A stretch of 25,358 nucleotides of DNA, taken from assembly GCA_008931825.1 (NCBI GenBank), contig QXVZ01028404.1, positions 1 to 25,358 of the forward strand. Reading direction: 5' to 3'. Under the pieces are notes generated by a model, which worked only from the letters and a program-made list of their open reading frames with translations, did not search any database and had not been told where the DNA came from. This stretch comes from Phallusia fumigata. Taxonomy: Eukaryota; Chordata; Ascidiacea; Phlebobranchia; Ascidiidae. Positions within the stretch are counted from its first letter, which is position 1, and every line of letters starts with the position of its first letter. The position numbers and the translations under genes were made by a program. Below, piece after piece: positions 15,285 to 25,358 of the stretch.

Positions 15285-17622
15285 CTGTAATGAAAGAAGT
15301 TGCATGAGTTTTCCAAGCTTTCATGCTTAACCTGCTATTTTATGGAACTTTCCCGATAAGTAGAAAATACATTAGCAGATTAGCCATGAGTTAAAGAAAG
15401 AAAATAGTCCAGGACCGTTTTATTTGACCAACATTTGTTGGTCAAACGACTAAGGGCCACTCTTTTGTATATCCCACAATGACGCCAAAATCACCTACGT
15501 GCCCCTAAACCATGCGACCGGTACGAACAAATTGTCAATTTTTTGCGTCTTTGAATTGTCTAGTCAGCAAGCCCTACGCTTTGACAATAATATCGGTTTC
15601 TATACAAACGTCTTCTCGAGAAATACAACACTCTGTTGTGAAGTAAAAACAGAAGCCATGCATCAATCTAGCCTTGTCGATAGATTTGGAGGCGCTTAGG
15701 CGAGCATAGTTTACAAAAAGGAAATAACTCTAAATTAAAGTATCTTTGTTACCTTGCGTATCGTTTTCCGGATGCGAAACATGTTCAGAAAGCCGAGGAA
15801 AAGAAATAGGCCTCCCAGACTCAAGTATACAAGGAGAGGGACAGCCACAAAACCACGAAGACTCCTCGAGTCCTGATTTCCGACGTAACAGATTCCTGAC
15901 AGTGCGTCACCGTCTACGGATGACATCGCCAGCACCTGAAAAATGGTGGGCACCTTACAAACATTGTATCGACTCAACATTGGGTAGCAAACGACTGGAC
16001 CTATGTAAAAGAGGTGTCGTGAATTTACCTAAAAAATAAAATGCGAAACTTATTGTCAGAATGCAGATTGGAGCATAGCAATTGCAAATTTACATTTATT
16101 CTAAGAAAACCTTTTGTCCGGAAGATATGCTTTTGATTGAGTAATTTTTTTTCTAACCAGCGCAACGCTATCCTATATACTTCCACAAGCAACATAGCGC
16201 AACCAACAATGACAAACAGCGGTATTTCAATTCTATAAACACAAGGTACTTAAAGTGCAAATTAACTAAATATATGCTCAACTAAAAATTATTATTAGAA
16301 TTTTTTTCATTTATTCATCAACATTGTTAACGTTTGCACCAAGATGTTTAAAAAATGCCCTTTCCATCGCAGTTTAAAGTTATTTTTAGTTTCTTTTGTT
16401 AAATCTATAGAAGTTTCCTGCGTCATTTGAACGTAATGCTGGACTAAGAACTTAAAATTCCACTAGAAGTGTCAAACTTACCGTAATGCTTTTAAGCGCC
16501 GGAATCAGCCACGAGGCGGCGTGAAAATAAAGCGAGTAGTTTGCGATTGATTCGCTGCAGCATTTAAATCCCGCAGCCAAGAACCATGTCAAGGATAGCA
16601 CTACCCACCTGGCAAAAAAATAAGCGTCAATTTTGATTTCGATTACAAAGATGGAAGTTGGGACATTAGCCGGGTAATTTCGAATTTCTTATCAATTATA
16701 ATGTATGCAAAAAATGTTACATGTGGGCGTTCTGTCTCTGTATTAAAAGTATCAGTTCAGAGGGCAATCTTAGAAAGTGTTATCACAAATAAGGCGTTAT
16801 CGTGATACTAACCCCATTTTGAAAAATTTGTAATGCGACTAAAAATAACTAAAACTAGATTTTTGCAGTAGAAACCAAGACAAGTTCTTTAAAAAAACGT
16901 ACACTTGTTAAGACATTTCAGGGACTTACCACAACGCCCCAGCCATCCCGAAGAAATATATAAGAAGGAAAACTGCGCTGCAGAGAAACGGTCCAGTGGT
17001 TTTGTAAAGCACGTGATCAGCGTTCCACGAACAGGCGACGGCTTCATGTCCGGCAACAACACGGATCAAAAACCTGATAAAAAACATTTGTGAGTTTCGA
17101 TTTAAAGAAAGTCTAATTGTATGCATTTTTCAACCACTGCATGATAGGAAAACACAAAACAAAAAGATGCATACAATGTTTGGAAATATGTCGGTACAAA
17201 AACACCAGAAAGTTGGCGTACCTTCTATTTTAGAATCATAGAAAAACACAGTACAGTTTTACATACAAACATACTAAAAGACACGTACATAAACCCCAAA
17301 ACACACAAAAACAAACAACACATCACACACATTTAGTTTACCAAACAAAACACAAAACAAACATCTAACAGACACGCAAAAAACAAAAAATAACTTACCC
17401 AATGCTGACAAACATGTAGCAGGCAGACAAAAAGATAACAGGCCGCTCTGGGTATTTGAATCGTTCGGTGTCGATGAGGAAGGTGCTGACTGTGATGAGA
17501 GTGACTGCAAAACACACGATGGACCACGCCATGATCCAGGACTCGGCAAGAAGACGCTTTTCTTTGCTGAAGTACGGAGTGTGGCAAGGCATCGCACAGT
17601 CTCTGACCCCTCCGGTTGCAAC
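14149..17622 (-). CDS. FZD5/8: Frizzled Wnt receptor, FZD5/8-like, partial (CRD missing)
   Basis: Frizzled receptors bind Wnt through an extracellular cysteine-rich domain and signal through Dishevelled. Minus-strand exons are 17622-17399, 17073-16930, 16608-16482, 15935-15753 and 15284-14149. The last one contains an N and a 106-bp artefactual repeat. Corrected for that, the coding length is 1707 nt (568 aa plus stop) with every phase matching. All seven membrane spans are visible, with family blocks RYPERP-like [32 protein letters not shown] and LEKLMGRIG. The Dishevelled-binding KTxxxW motif is [21 protein letters not shown] is closest to FZD8 (YEQHNRPRWEATHNC). The tail is long, about 240 residues, with a His run and Cys clusters, and ends NALRS. 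The CRD exons are not in the window. Confidence 0.95.
14997..15209. repeat. 106-bp identical direct repeat around the N at 15103
   Basis: Bases 14997-15102 equal 15104-15209. The repeat falls inside a protein-coding exon and would shift its frame if taken literally. It is best read as an unmerged contig overlap. Confidence 0.93.
15423..15446. repeat. Perfect inverted repeat in a Frizzled intron
   Basis: The arms TTTGACCAACA and TGTTGGTCAAA (11 bp each) are separated by two bases. It may be a palindromic protein-binding site or chance. Confidence 0.7.
15753..15935 (-). CDS. FZD5/8: Frizzled exon (end of TM4 to TM5)
   Basis: The exon has 61 codons in phase 0/0, after minus-strand catttttcag and before AAG|gtaaca. 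It encodes [39 protein letters not shown] (TM5) and the third intracellular loop start FRIRKTIRK. Confidence 0.95.
16482..16608 (-). CDS. FZD5/8: Frizzled exon (TM3 end to TM4)
   Basis: The exon enters in phase 2 after minus-strand tttttttgccag and ends in phase 0 at ACG|gtaagt. It encodes [20 protein letters not shown] and [16 protein letters not shown], matching '[16 protein letters not shown]' and 'YFHLAAWxxPAxKTI' in the family. Confidence 0.95.
16930..17073 (-). CDS. FZD5/8: Frizzled exon (TM2 end to TM3)
   Basis: The exon enters in phase 2 after minus-strand tttttatcag and ends in phase 2 at TG|gtaagt. It encodes [16 protein letters not shown], the first extracellular loop, and [17 protein letters not shown]5/8 has 'YLVRLVVGHASVACS' and 'FLLVYFFGMASSIWW'. 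Confidence 0.95.
17284..17395 (-). promoter_or_regulatory. GU/U-rich intronic tract next to a Frizzled donor
   Basis: On the minus strand the first 110 or so bases of the intron after the TM1 exon are almost all G and T, with repeated TTTTGTTT and TGTGTG motifs. Such tracts can bind CELF- or TIA-type splicing factors. The role is inferred only. Confidence 0.3.
17399..17622 (-). CDS. FZD5/8: Frizzled exon (linker end, TM1, TM2)
   Basis: The exon follows minus-strand tgtattacacag in phase 0 and ends in phase 2 at GG|gtaagt. It encodes [18 protein letters not shown], the C-x-x-PC motif before TM1, then [20 protein letters not shown] (TM1), [14 protein letters not shown] and the start of TM2. 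It is the most upstream Frizzled exon I can identify. Confidence 0.95.
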
Positions 17623-19030
17623 CTGTGTAATACATGTTGATAGTTTGACATGCGTTTATACACTGAAGTGTGGAATAAGGTAAATATATACACAGGCCAA
17701 TCACGTACAAATATATTTTGAAGCAAGTAAAACTTGAATTTGAGACATCCGCGAATGTTCTGCCAAGTAGTATGAGGGACAAAGACCTGATTTGGGATGG
17801 TTACAAGTTAATGAAAGTAGTTTGGTCTTATTGAAAGATATGTATATTTCGCCAAAAACGTGAGGTCTTTCGAATTATCAGTTCCGCAAATAAAGGTATT
17901 TCCGTTACTAAACTTCCAGTTTGATCTAACGCATTTAACGAATATTAAACGGGTAGATCAGAAACACCGTTAACCTTAAAGCGGTGTAGATCGCTTCCAT
18001 TACAAAGTATATCTGATACACAAAGCACTTCCAGCAGGCTAAAAAGTTCACAAGTGGTCCTTTTGAAATCTAAATTTAAACCATTGTTATTTGTATTGCT
18101 TGCAGTCACTGAAGAATGCCACAAAGCCAAGGTTCAAAGTCATTATGGTTGTTCAGCCGTATCACCGTCTATGCAAGCAAGGCAATTAAGATCCCCGACC
18201 GTTCAGGGAAAAAATAGTAGCAACAGAAAGAGTCCTACAAAGGTAATGTGGTTGTTATAAAATAAAGGCCTTGTATAAAATACAAGTGGTATGTATTTAT
18301 CGACCTAATGGTTTAATAAAAGAAATTAACACACCTGCTTCACCGAAATTATCCCTAACTTTACATGTAAACAAGGTAATAAACATAATCCCGGCTGAGG
18401 TTCAAACTCACAACCAAATTATATCTACGCCGTGGCGATCAGGTTTTGCGAGCGCCTGAAACTACTTCAAGTTGCCTGTCCACCAGAGTTTTAAATGTAT
18501 AGGTTGCCACAAAAGACATACAACCACTAATATACCTACTCAACACAGGGCAATAACATCGACCACGACGCTGTGCCCAACAATAGCTTTAAGAGCGTTG
18601 TTTAGTCTGTAAAAGGCCACTTTAACTTGCCCTAGCTATTGTCAAGTCCACGTTTAAGGGATTTGTCGACAGGAAGCTATTCTAGTCGTTACAAAAATAG
18701 CCTGAAGTTCGTCTAGAATAACATTGCCATGTTATTCATGTTTACTTTTGTAACTCGCGTCTCGCGGCCTGATGTTGAATATGTGGTTTTTGGACCATAT
18801 TTACATTGAAAAGGATCATGTTTGGCAGGGCGGATTTTGGATTTAGATTGAACCGCAAGCAATACAGTACTTACCTACATGTACCTCTGCATAAGTTACG
18901 CCGCGATGCCGATTTTTATTATTTTTTAACGTTTCGTTGGATTGAAATGACAACTTCACCTACAAACCACAAACCAATAAGTTTTGTTCATCAACTATTA
19001 CAAGAACGCTTTCCATCTGTAACTCGAAAC
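17623..19030. other. Upstream Frizzled intron or 5' region, no exon recognised
   Basis: No cysteine-rich domain or other known protein can be read on either strand. A hairpin (GAATAACAT, tgcc, ATGTTATTC) lies at 18716-18737. If the Frizzled CRD lies to the right of the window, this is intron. Confidence 0.5.
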
Positions 19031-21363
19031 CTTCTTTTGTCAGGGACGACAGGACAACATTTCCAAGGCGAATTTACAAAACAAATATTTCTTCATGAAT
19101 GCTACGAACACTAGTATACGTTTGTGAATGCTAAGTTGAATGGCCTAATTCAATTCTAGGTATTACTACACAAAGTTCGCATATCCGAAAAAAATAAATG
19201 TATGAAGGACATACAAACAAACGACATTTTGTGGACACAACCTGCATTAATCCGTCATTTTACGCGACAACATTAAAACTATTTCATCCCAGTGGACAAG
19301 ACATGTTGATTTTGTCGAAAAATCGATCGCGCCTTGAAACATTGGGGCAAGGCGAGCGGCAAATTATTGCACGTCAATTTTTCATTATACTTTAGCATAG
19401 CTTATAACTACGACAATTACGACCTACTGCCGTACCGGCTACATTCACAATGTATCAGCGCTGCAACATACCAAAAAAAAAACAGTTTCCATCCATGGAC
19501 AGAATTTTAGCAAAGTTGCCAAAAGGGGCGGTCAGCTGCCGACCTGGTGCCCAACACAAACGAAGCGAAACTCAAGTGGCGTATCGGGGCTCGCAGCACC
19601 CCGCGCCAAGTCATAACAACCGCGTCCCCGAAAGCGCGACAACGTTGTACCTCGCCTGCGCTCGCGTGCAACCTGTATGACGTCATAACTGTCGTGTTTC
19701 TAGGCAACGTAGCCGAGGGCCAAAGGTGTCCTGTAGCTTGTGGGTGCGGGTGGGTAAAAGCAGCTGCTTGGACGGGGGCATGGGGTTGGTGGGGGTACAA
19801 CAAGCCACGGTGGGTCTGTGTAGCAAACATTGCGGGGCAGGAGGGGTGAGGCTGTGTTTAAACAAATGCTCGCCTCGGAAGTATCCAGTACGTCGCTGGT
19901 CCCGGCAAAACGCGTACGCACAACTCGAATTGATGTTTTTGTCGGGTTTTGAGCGATGCCGCTGCGTAGATATCGAACTTTAAAAACCAAGTATTTACAT
20001 TTTTGACGTAAATAGTTTACTACGCAGCACACCAAAATATATTAAAAAATATGCGTTTAAACAATGGTCCACAGACGATGAAAAAACAACAACAAGACAA
20101 TTAATCGTTCTAATCTGGAGCTCTCCACTTTGGCTTTTATGGGTAAAGTACAAAAAACCCAAGTCAAACCCCCACTCCCCTGCCCACTGCACCCCTAATC
20201 TGTCTCACTTCCACCATGAGTGGCTTTTAAGCAGCCAAGATCGATTTGGGTGAATGTGGCAATTAGGGAAACAAGTTAAGGGAGCTTTATATAGGCTGTC
20301 GGCTTTAAGCGGTTCACGACCAAAATTGAGGAGTTTTGGAGCACAGCTGTCTGCTGTGCAAATATGCTTAAGTTGTGAGCTATAGGTGGATAGATAGTTA
20401 CGCTGTATGTGTTACATTTCTGTTGGTACCTAATCTTTTGGGTCTCACCATGCGCAGTTGGGTGTAGGATGCACAGCATAAAATTTTGAATTTCAGAGAT
20501 TTAAATCCCAAAGAACTTGAACTAAAAGTATGTTTTTATCGGAAAATTGTTGTTTATTGTTTTATTTTCCTTAATTTTTTTCTTGATGAAGAAACGCATT
20601 TGAAACAAACCAAGTTTCCTAAACAGCTTACACTTATATAAGCATTTTGTTTGTTATGGGCTATACGAAAACCGAACTTATTTTCCTTTAAATAGTCAAT
20701 GTCAATGTTCTGTTGGACAAAAAAGCGAAGCCCTTTCAACGTGTTAAAGCATTTAATATCTTTCCATCGGGTAGTGTGCCAGTTTATGCCTACTGTCACA
20801 AAAAACATAAAATATCGTACTAAACGCCTGTACTTATGATAAAAACGGCGGAAAAAACTAATACAGCAGAAAGTACCGCACATGCGTCAAATTAGTTAGC
20901 ACGGCAAGGAACACAATGTTGTCGCCTAACACAGCACACCGTCCAACGTGTAAATATGTTTAATAAAGTGTGGAGAGATTGCGGAGATAAGGCATCATCT
21001 CAGCACACCGTGCGTTCGCCACCTGTCAATCATCCAGTGGGCGAGGCACTCGGAGAAAAGGATGGTAACCGGCTGGATTCACATGTTTTTTACTTAACTA
21101 TTTTGTTTTGGACAGTTAAACGTTTCTGCGAAGCTAGTTGGAAAGTTAGCTTTAGGGTGCAAAACTTTCTTAAATGCACGTTGGACGTAACAGTCGTAAA
21201 CAAAGAAGTCGTCAACACACAAGATAGCACCTGACCCAGTTGTAAACCCGTCTCATTTGGTTTATCCAATGTTTGTAGGGGAAACCGCACACATACGTGC
21301 ACGCGTTTAAAATTTCTGCAGGGACTTAGCTTCACCAGCAGGGTGTAATGTTTGCTATGAAAC
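19031..21363. repeat. 2.3-kb haplotype-like duplicate, copy 1
   Basis: The block matches 21365 to about 23685 at an offset of 2334 (2333 after a one-base deletion), with about a dozen visible substitutions. The match fails in the last ten or so bases before the N at 21364. It contains a GC-rich island at about 19500-19930. No protein-coding exon is convincing. Confidence 0.92.
19678..19708. promoter_or_regulatory. Candidate CRE plus RFX X-box composite site
   Basis: TGACGTCA at 19678-19685 is a perfect CRE octamer. At 19696-19708 the minus strand reads GTTGCCTAGAAAC, close to the RFX X-box (GTTGCC, spacer, RGYAAC). The pair is repeated in the other copy at 22012-22042 with one spacer change. 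It sits in a GC-rich island, which suggests a promoter or enhancer. No transcript start is visible. Confidence 0.4.
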
Positions 21364-21364
21364 N
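21364..21364. other. Assembly join (single N)
   Basis: The sequence restarts here at the equivalent of 19031. Confidence 0.9.
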
Positions 21365-23685
21365 CTTCTTTTGTCAGGGACGACAGGACAACATTTCCAA
21401 GGCGAATTTACAAAACAAATATTTCTTCATGAATGCTACGAACACTAGTATACGTTTGTGAATGCTAAGTTGAATGGCCTAATTCAATTCTAGGTATTAC
21501 TACACAAAGTTCGCATATCCGAAAAAAATAAATGTATGAAGGACATACAAACAAACGACATTTTGTGGACACAACCTGCATTAATCCGTCATTTTACGCG
21601 ACAACATTAAAACTATTTCATCCCAGTGGACAAGACATGTTGATTTTGTCGAAAAATCGATCGCGCCTTGAAACATTGGGGCAAGGCGAGCGGCAAATTA
21701 TTGCACGTCAATTTTTCATTATACTTTAGCATAGCTTATAACTACGACAATTACGACCTACTGCCGTACCGGCTACATTCACAATGTATCAGCGCTGCAA
21801 CATACCAAAAAAAAAACAGTTTCCATCCATGGACAGAATTTTAGCAAAGTTGCCAAAAGGGGCGGTCAGCTGCCGACCTGGTGCCCAACACAAACGAAGC
21901 GAAACTCAAGTGGCGTATCGGGGCTCGCAGCACCCCGCGCCAAGTCATAACAACCGCGTCCCCGAAAGCGCGACAACGTTGTACCTCGCCTGCGCTCGCG
22001 TGCAACCTGTATGACGTCATAACGGTCGTGTTTCTAGGCAACGTAGCCGAGGGCCAAAGGTGTCCTGTAGCTTGTGGGTGCGGGTGGGTAAAAGCAGCTG
22101 CTTGGACGGGGGCATGGGGTTGGTGGGGGTACAACAACCCACGGTGGGTCTGTGTAGCAAACATTGCGGGGCAGGAGGGGTGAGGCTGTGTTTAAACAAA
22201 TGCTCGCCTCGGAAGTATCCAGTACGTCGCTGGTCCCGGCAAAACGCGTACGCACAACCCGAATTGATGTTTTTGTCGGGTTTGGAGCGATGCCGCTGCG
22301 TAGATATCGAACTTTAAAAACCAAGTATTTACATTTTTGACGTAAATAGTTTACTACGCAGCACACCAAAATATATTAAAAAATATGCGTTTAAACAATG
22401 GTCCACAGACGATGAAAAAACAACAACAAGACAATTAATCGTTCTAATCTGGAGCTCTCCACTTTGGCTTTTATGGGTAAAGTACAAAAAACCCAAGTCA
22501 AACCCCCACTCCCCTGCCCACTGCACCCCTAATCTGTCTCACTTCCACCATGAGTGGCTTTTAAGCAGCCAAGATCGATTTGGGTGAATGTGGCAATTAG
22601 GGAAACAAGTTAAGGGAGCTTTATATAGGCTGTCGGCTTTAAGCGGTTCACGACCAAAATTGAGGAGTTTTGGAGCACAGCTGTCTGCTGTGCAAATATG
22701 CTTAAGTTGTGAGCTATAGGTGGATAGATAGTTACGCTGTATGTGTTACATTTCTGTTGGTACCTAATCTTTTGGGTCTCACCATGCGCAGTTGGGTGTA
22801 GGATGCACAGCATAAAATTTTGAATTTCAGAGATTTAAATCCCAAAGAACTTGAACTAAAAGTATGTTTTTATCGGAAAATTGTTGTTTATTGTTTTATT
22901 TTCCTTAATTTTTTTCTTGATGAAGAAACGCATTTGAACCAAACCAAGTTTCCTAAACAGCTTACACTTATATAAGCATTTTGTTTGTTATGGGCTATAC
23001 GAAAACCGAACTTATTTTCCTTTAAATAGTCAATGTCAATGTTCTGTTGGACAAAAAAGCGAAGCCCTTTCAACGTGTTAAAGCATTTAATATCTTTCCA
23101 TCGGGTAGTGTGCCAGTTTATGTCTACTGTCACAAAAAACATAAAATATCGTACTAAACGCCTGTACTTATGATAAAAACGGCGGAAAAACTAATACAGC
23201 AGAAAGTACCGCACATGCGTCAAATTAGTTAGCACGGCAAGGAACACAATGTTGTCGCCTAACACAGCACACCGTCCAACGTGTAAATATGTTTAATAAA
23301 GTGTGGAGAGATTGCGGAGATAAGGCATCATCTCAGCACACCGTGCGTTCGCCACCTGTCAATCATCCAGTGGGCGAGGCACTCGGAGAAAAGGATGGTA
23401 ACCGGCTGGATTCACATGTTTTTTACTTAACTATTTTGTTTTGGACAGTTAAACGTTTCTGCGAAGCTAGTTGGAAAGTTAGCTTTAGGGTGCAAAATTT
23501 TCTTAAATGCACGTTGGACGTAACAGTCGTAAACAAAGAAGTCGTTAACACACAAGATAGCACCTGACCCAGTTGTAAACTCGTCTCATTTGGTTTATCC
23601 AATGTTTGTAGGGGAAACCGCACACATACGTGCATGCGTTTAAAATTTCTGCAGGGACTTAGCTTTACCAGCAGGGTGTAATGTT
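21365..23685. repeat. 2.3-kb haplotype-like duplicate, copy 2
   Basis: This is the second copy of the 19031-21353 block. It continues into unique sequence on the right. A one-base deletion in an A run (about 23186) truncates a minus-strand ORF that is 109 codons in copy 1, which argues that ORF is not a gene. Confidence 0.92.
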
Positions 23686-25358
23686 TGCGCGGTAAAGTCA
23701 TCGGCTTTTTGATACGAGGGAAAGACAGCGCTACCACCTCAAATTTTGGCCGCTAAAATTAATCGGATTAAGGCTTGAACGCAGGGTTACAGTGTTGTTG
23801 CGAGCATAAAGTTTAGCGAGGTAACACGAAATAAATACGAGGCGAGCGTTTGGTTTGCGCAGATCCACAGATAAGGGATTCAAAGTCGAGAAGGAACGCT
23901 TAGAATGCTGGTGAGGCGTGGGTGCTATAGGATGGTTCAGACGCGCTGGAAATCAAATAGCTGTTTGACTCAAAATTGTTGGTATAAATTCCTGAAAAAG
24001 CCAACTCTTTGTACCTGTAGTAATTTATACATATGCGTTCACCACAGCGCAGTACGTCGGACAAAGGCCTTGGTTGCGTATGGAATATAACACTGAGTTT
24101 TTTGTGTCCCAAGTCGTTTGAGGGTAACCCTAGTGTAGCTGTTGAATAGAATTATAAAATGCAGCGCGCGTATTCTAGAGTCACATCAAAATTGAAAATT
24201 TGGAAAATCAAAATTGAAAATCAAAATTGAAAAATCATCAAAATTTGGTTCTCAAACAATATTCCAGAAAGTGGGCGTTTAGTCAACAGCATTTCCATAC
24301 GCAACTGTTAAATACTATACAACTAATCCCTGAATCTGTTTTGTTATGTCGTACGGTACTCGTTCCTATCACCCACAATATATACTCGCCGTATCTTTCA
24401 TTCCCACTCCAACGTCACCGAAAAAAAAACGCCATAATCGCTGTAATTAAAAGCACACAAGCCGTGCTGTCTAATGTAAACCAATGCCCCTATCTGAGGT
24501 GACATCGGAAAAGCCTGCGATAAGGAGAACTGTATGGGCTGTGTGTAAGGGAAGCTCAGATTATGAGCTGGGTTTTGCTGTCACACCACAGATAGACCTT
24601 CAGGGCTAAGGAAAATGAATAGGTGAATCAGTGGTTAATAGGGTTTACTGGAAAGGTCACTCAGAGTGTATTGTTGTATGTGCGGTGTCTTACTGCAATG
24701 ACTTCCAAACTGTCGGCTGGGGCTTTGGTGTACGCTGGGTAACGACCTATAAAGGTTTTTGATCAACGTAAAGTACAAGAAAATCGCTTTAGGGGGAAAA
24801 GAAAACATAAAATATCACTAACTATTGCACAGGGGATATTTTACGGCTAATCACTTGTCTAAATCAATTTTACTGTCGAAAAATAACTAATAACATGAAG
24901 ATAGAATTGCGACACAGCAGAATACTTTTCTAGAGGCATCAAAATTTATATTGGGTCGTTTGTTAATCACTGAAGTCACGTCCTATGCGGCACTGAAGCT
25001 CTACAGAATGAGCTACACAGTCTCGGTGGTATACCTGCCGAAAATCGAATCACAGACACTGTGGTCTATTACATACGCCAACGTACATGATCGTTTTTAC
25101 ATTTTAAAGTAAGTGTGCTTTACTTGGCCTTCTTTATAACCTGAATTTAGCGTCGTTGCGGGGCGCCACAAAGCGTAGGATAGCTTATACGGTAAATGTA
25201 CCAGAAACTTTGCGAAGTGAGATGGATGCTCAGCTCTCAGCGCTATCAGTCCCTATGTCATTTGACATTCGCAGACAATCGCCAAAAAGCACTAACAAAC
25301 AAAGGCGCACACAGGCAGCGACTAGCACAAAACATCCATCACATAAACACAAAAAATC
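23686..25358. other. Right-hand non-coding stretch
   Basis: I see no exon or RNA gene. A short A-rich tandem array (units like caaaattgaaaat) lies at about 24186-24240. Confidence 0.5.
24186..24240. repeat. Short imperfect tandem repeat, caaaattgaaaat type
   Basis: Three to four imperfect units of a 13-18 bp A-rich motif follow one another. This is simple-sequence expansion. Confidence 0.7.

Noticed and set aside
18399-18409. tRNA B-box-like GGTTCAAACTC
   Set aside because: No A box or acceptor stem upstream, so a chance match.
18875-18959. Possible 85-bp minus-strand exon with acceptor tttgtag and donor gtaagt
   Set aside because: The open frame (ending GVTYAEVHV) has no Cys and no Frizzled likeness, and the acceptor is weak. 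Not enough to call.
20288-20293. TATATA followed by a possible start site
   Set aside because: No gene or RNA structure follows that could be supported.
20554-20883. 109-codon minus-strand ORF in the 2.3-kb block
   Set aside because: A one-base gap in the second copy truncates it, and it resembles no family I know.
20956-21234. 92-codon plus-strand ORF present in both 2.3-kb copies
   Set aside because: Composition and lack of family likeness suggest chance. Identity between copies is expected for alleles.

Overview
The window looks like nuclear DNA from a chordate with a compact, AT-rich genome and high heterozygosity. A tunicate close to Ciona is the best guess, from the short introns, the family relationships and the haplotype-like duplications. 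That assignment is inference. Three protein-coding genes can be rebuilt exon by exon with consistent splice phases, and one exon of a fourth gene is visible.

Layout, left to right. (1) 107-267, plus strand: probable last exon of an unidentified gene encoding a single membrane span and a short basic tail. (2) 268-3380: non-coding, with a 218-bp hAT-type MITE flanked by an 8-bp target duplication. (3) 3469-6961, plus strand: a complete six-exon ELOVL very-long-chain fatty acid elongase (278 aa), with exons 4 and 5 present twice. (4) 7846-11678, minus strand: HAUS8, subunit 8 of the augmin complex (about 508 aa), convergent with ELOVL. A 54/55-bp minisatellite has copied one of its splice acceptors. 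(5) 14149-17622, minus strand: the seven-transmembrane and cytoplasmic part of a Frizzled receptor most like FZD5/8. HAUS8 lies downstream of it on the same strand. (6) 17623-25358: no recognisable coding exon. Because the Frizzled cysteine-rich domain is missing, this is most likely a large 5' intron or upstream region of that gene.

The main structural oddity is five isolated N bases (5301, 5544, 13043, 15103, 21364). Each sits where sequence starts repeating itself. The repeats are either identical (114 and 106 bp) or about 1% or more diverged (about 0.95, 1.6 and 2.3 kb). They read as contig ends from two haplotypes that were never merged. The doubled ELOVL exons, HAUS8 first exon, Frizzled tail and 2.3-kb block are therefore probably single-copy in the animal, and the paired copies reveal allelic variation.

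The three genes have unrelated jobs: lipid elongation in the ER, spindle microtubule nucleation, and Wnt reception at the plasma membrane. I see no functional cluster, CRISPR array, rRNA or convincing tRNA, and no clear novel system.
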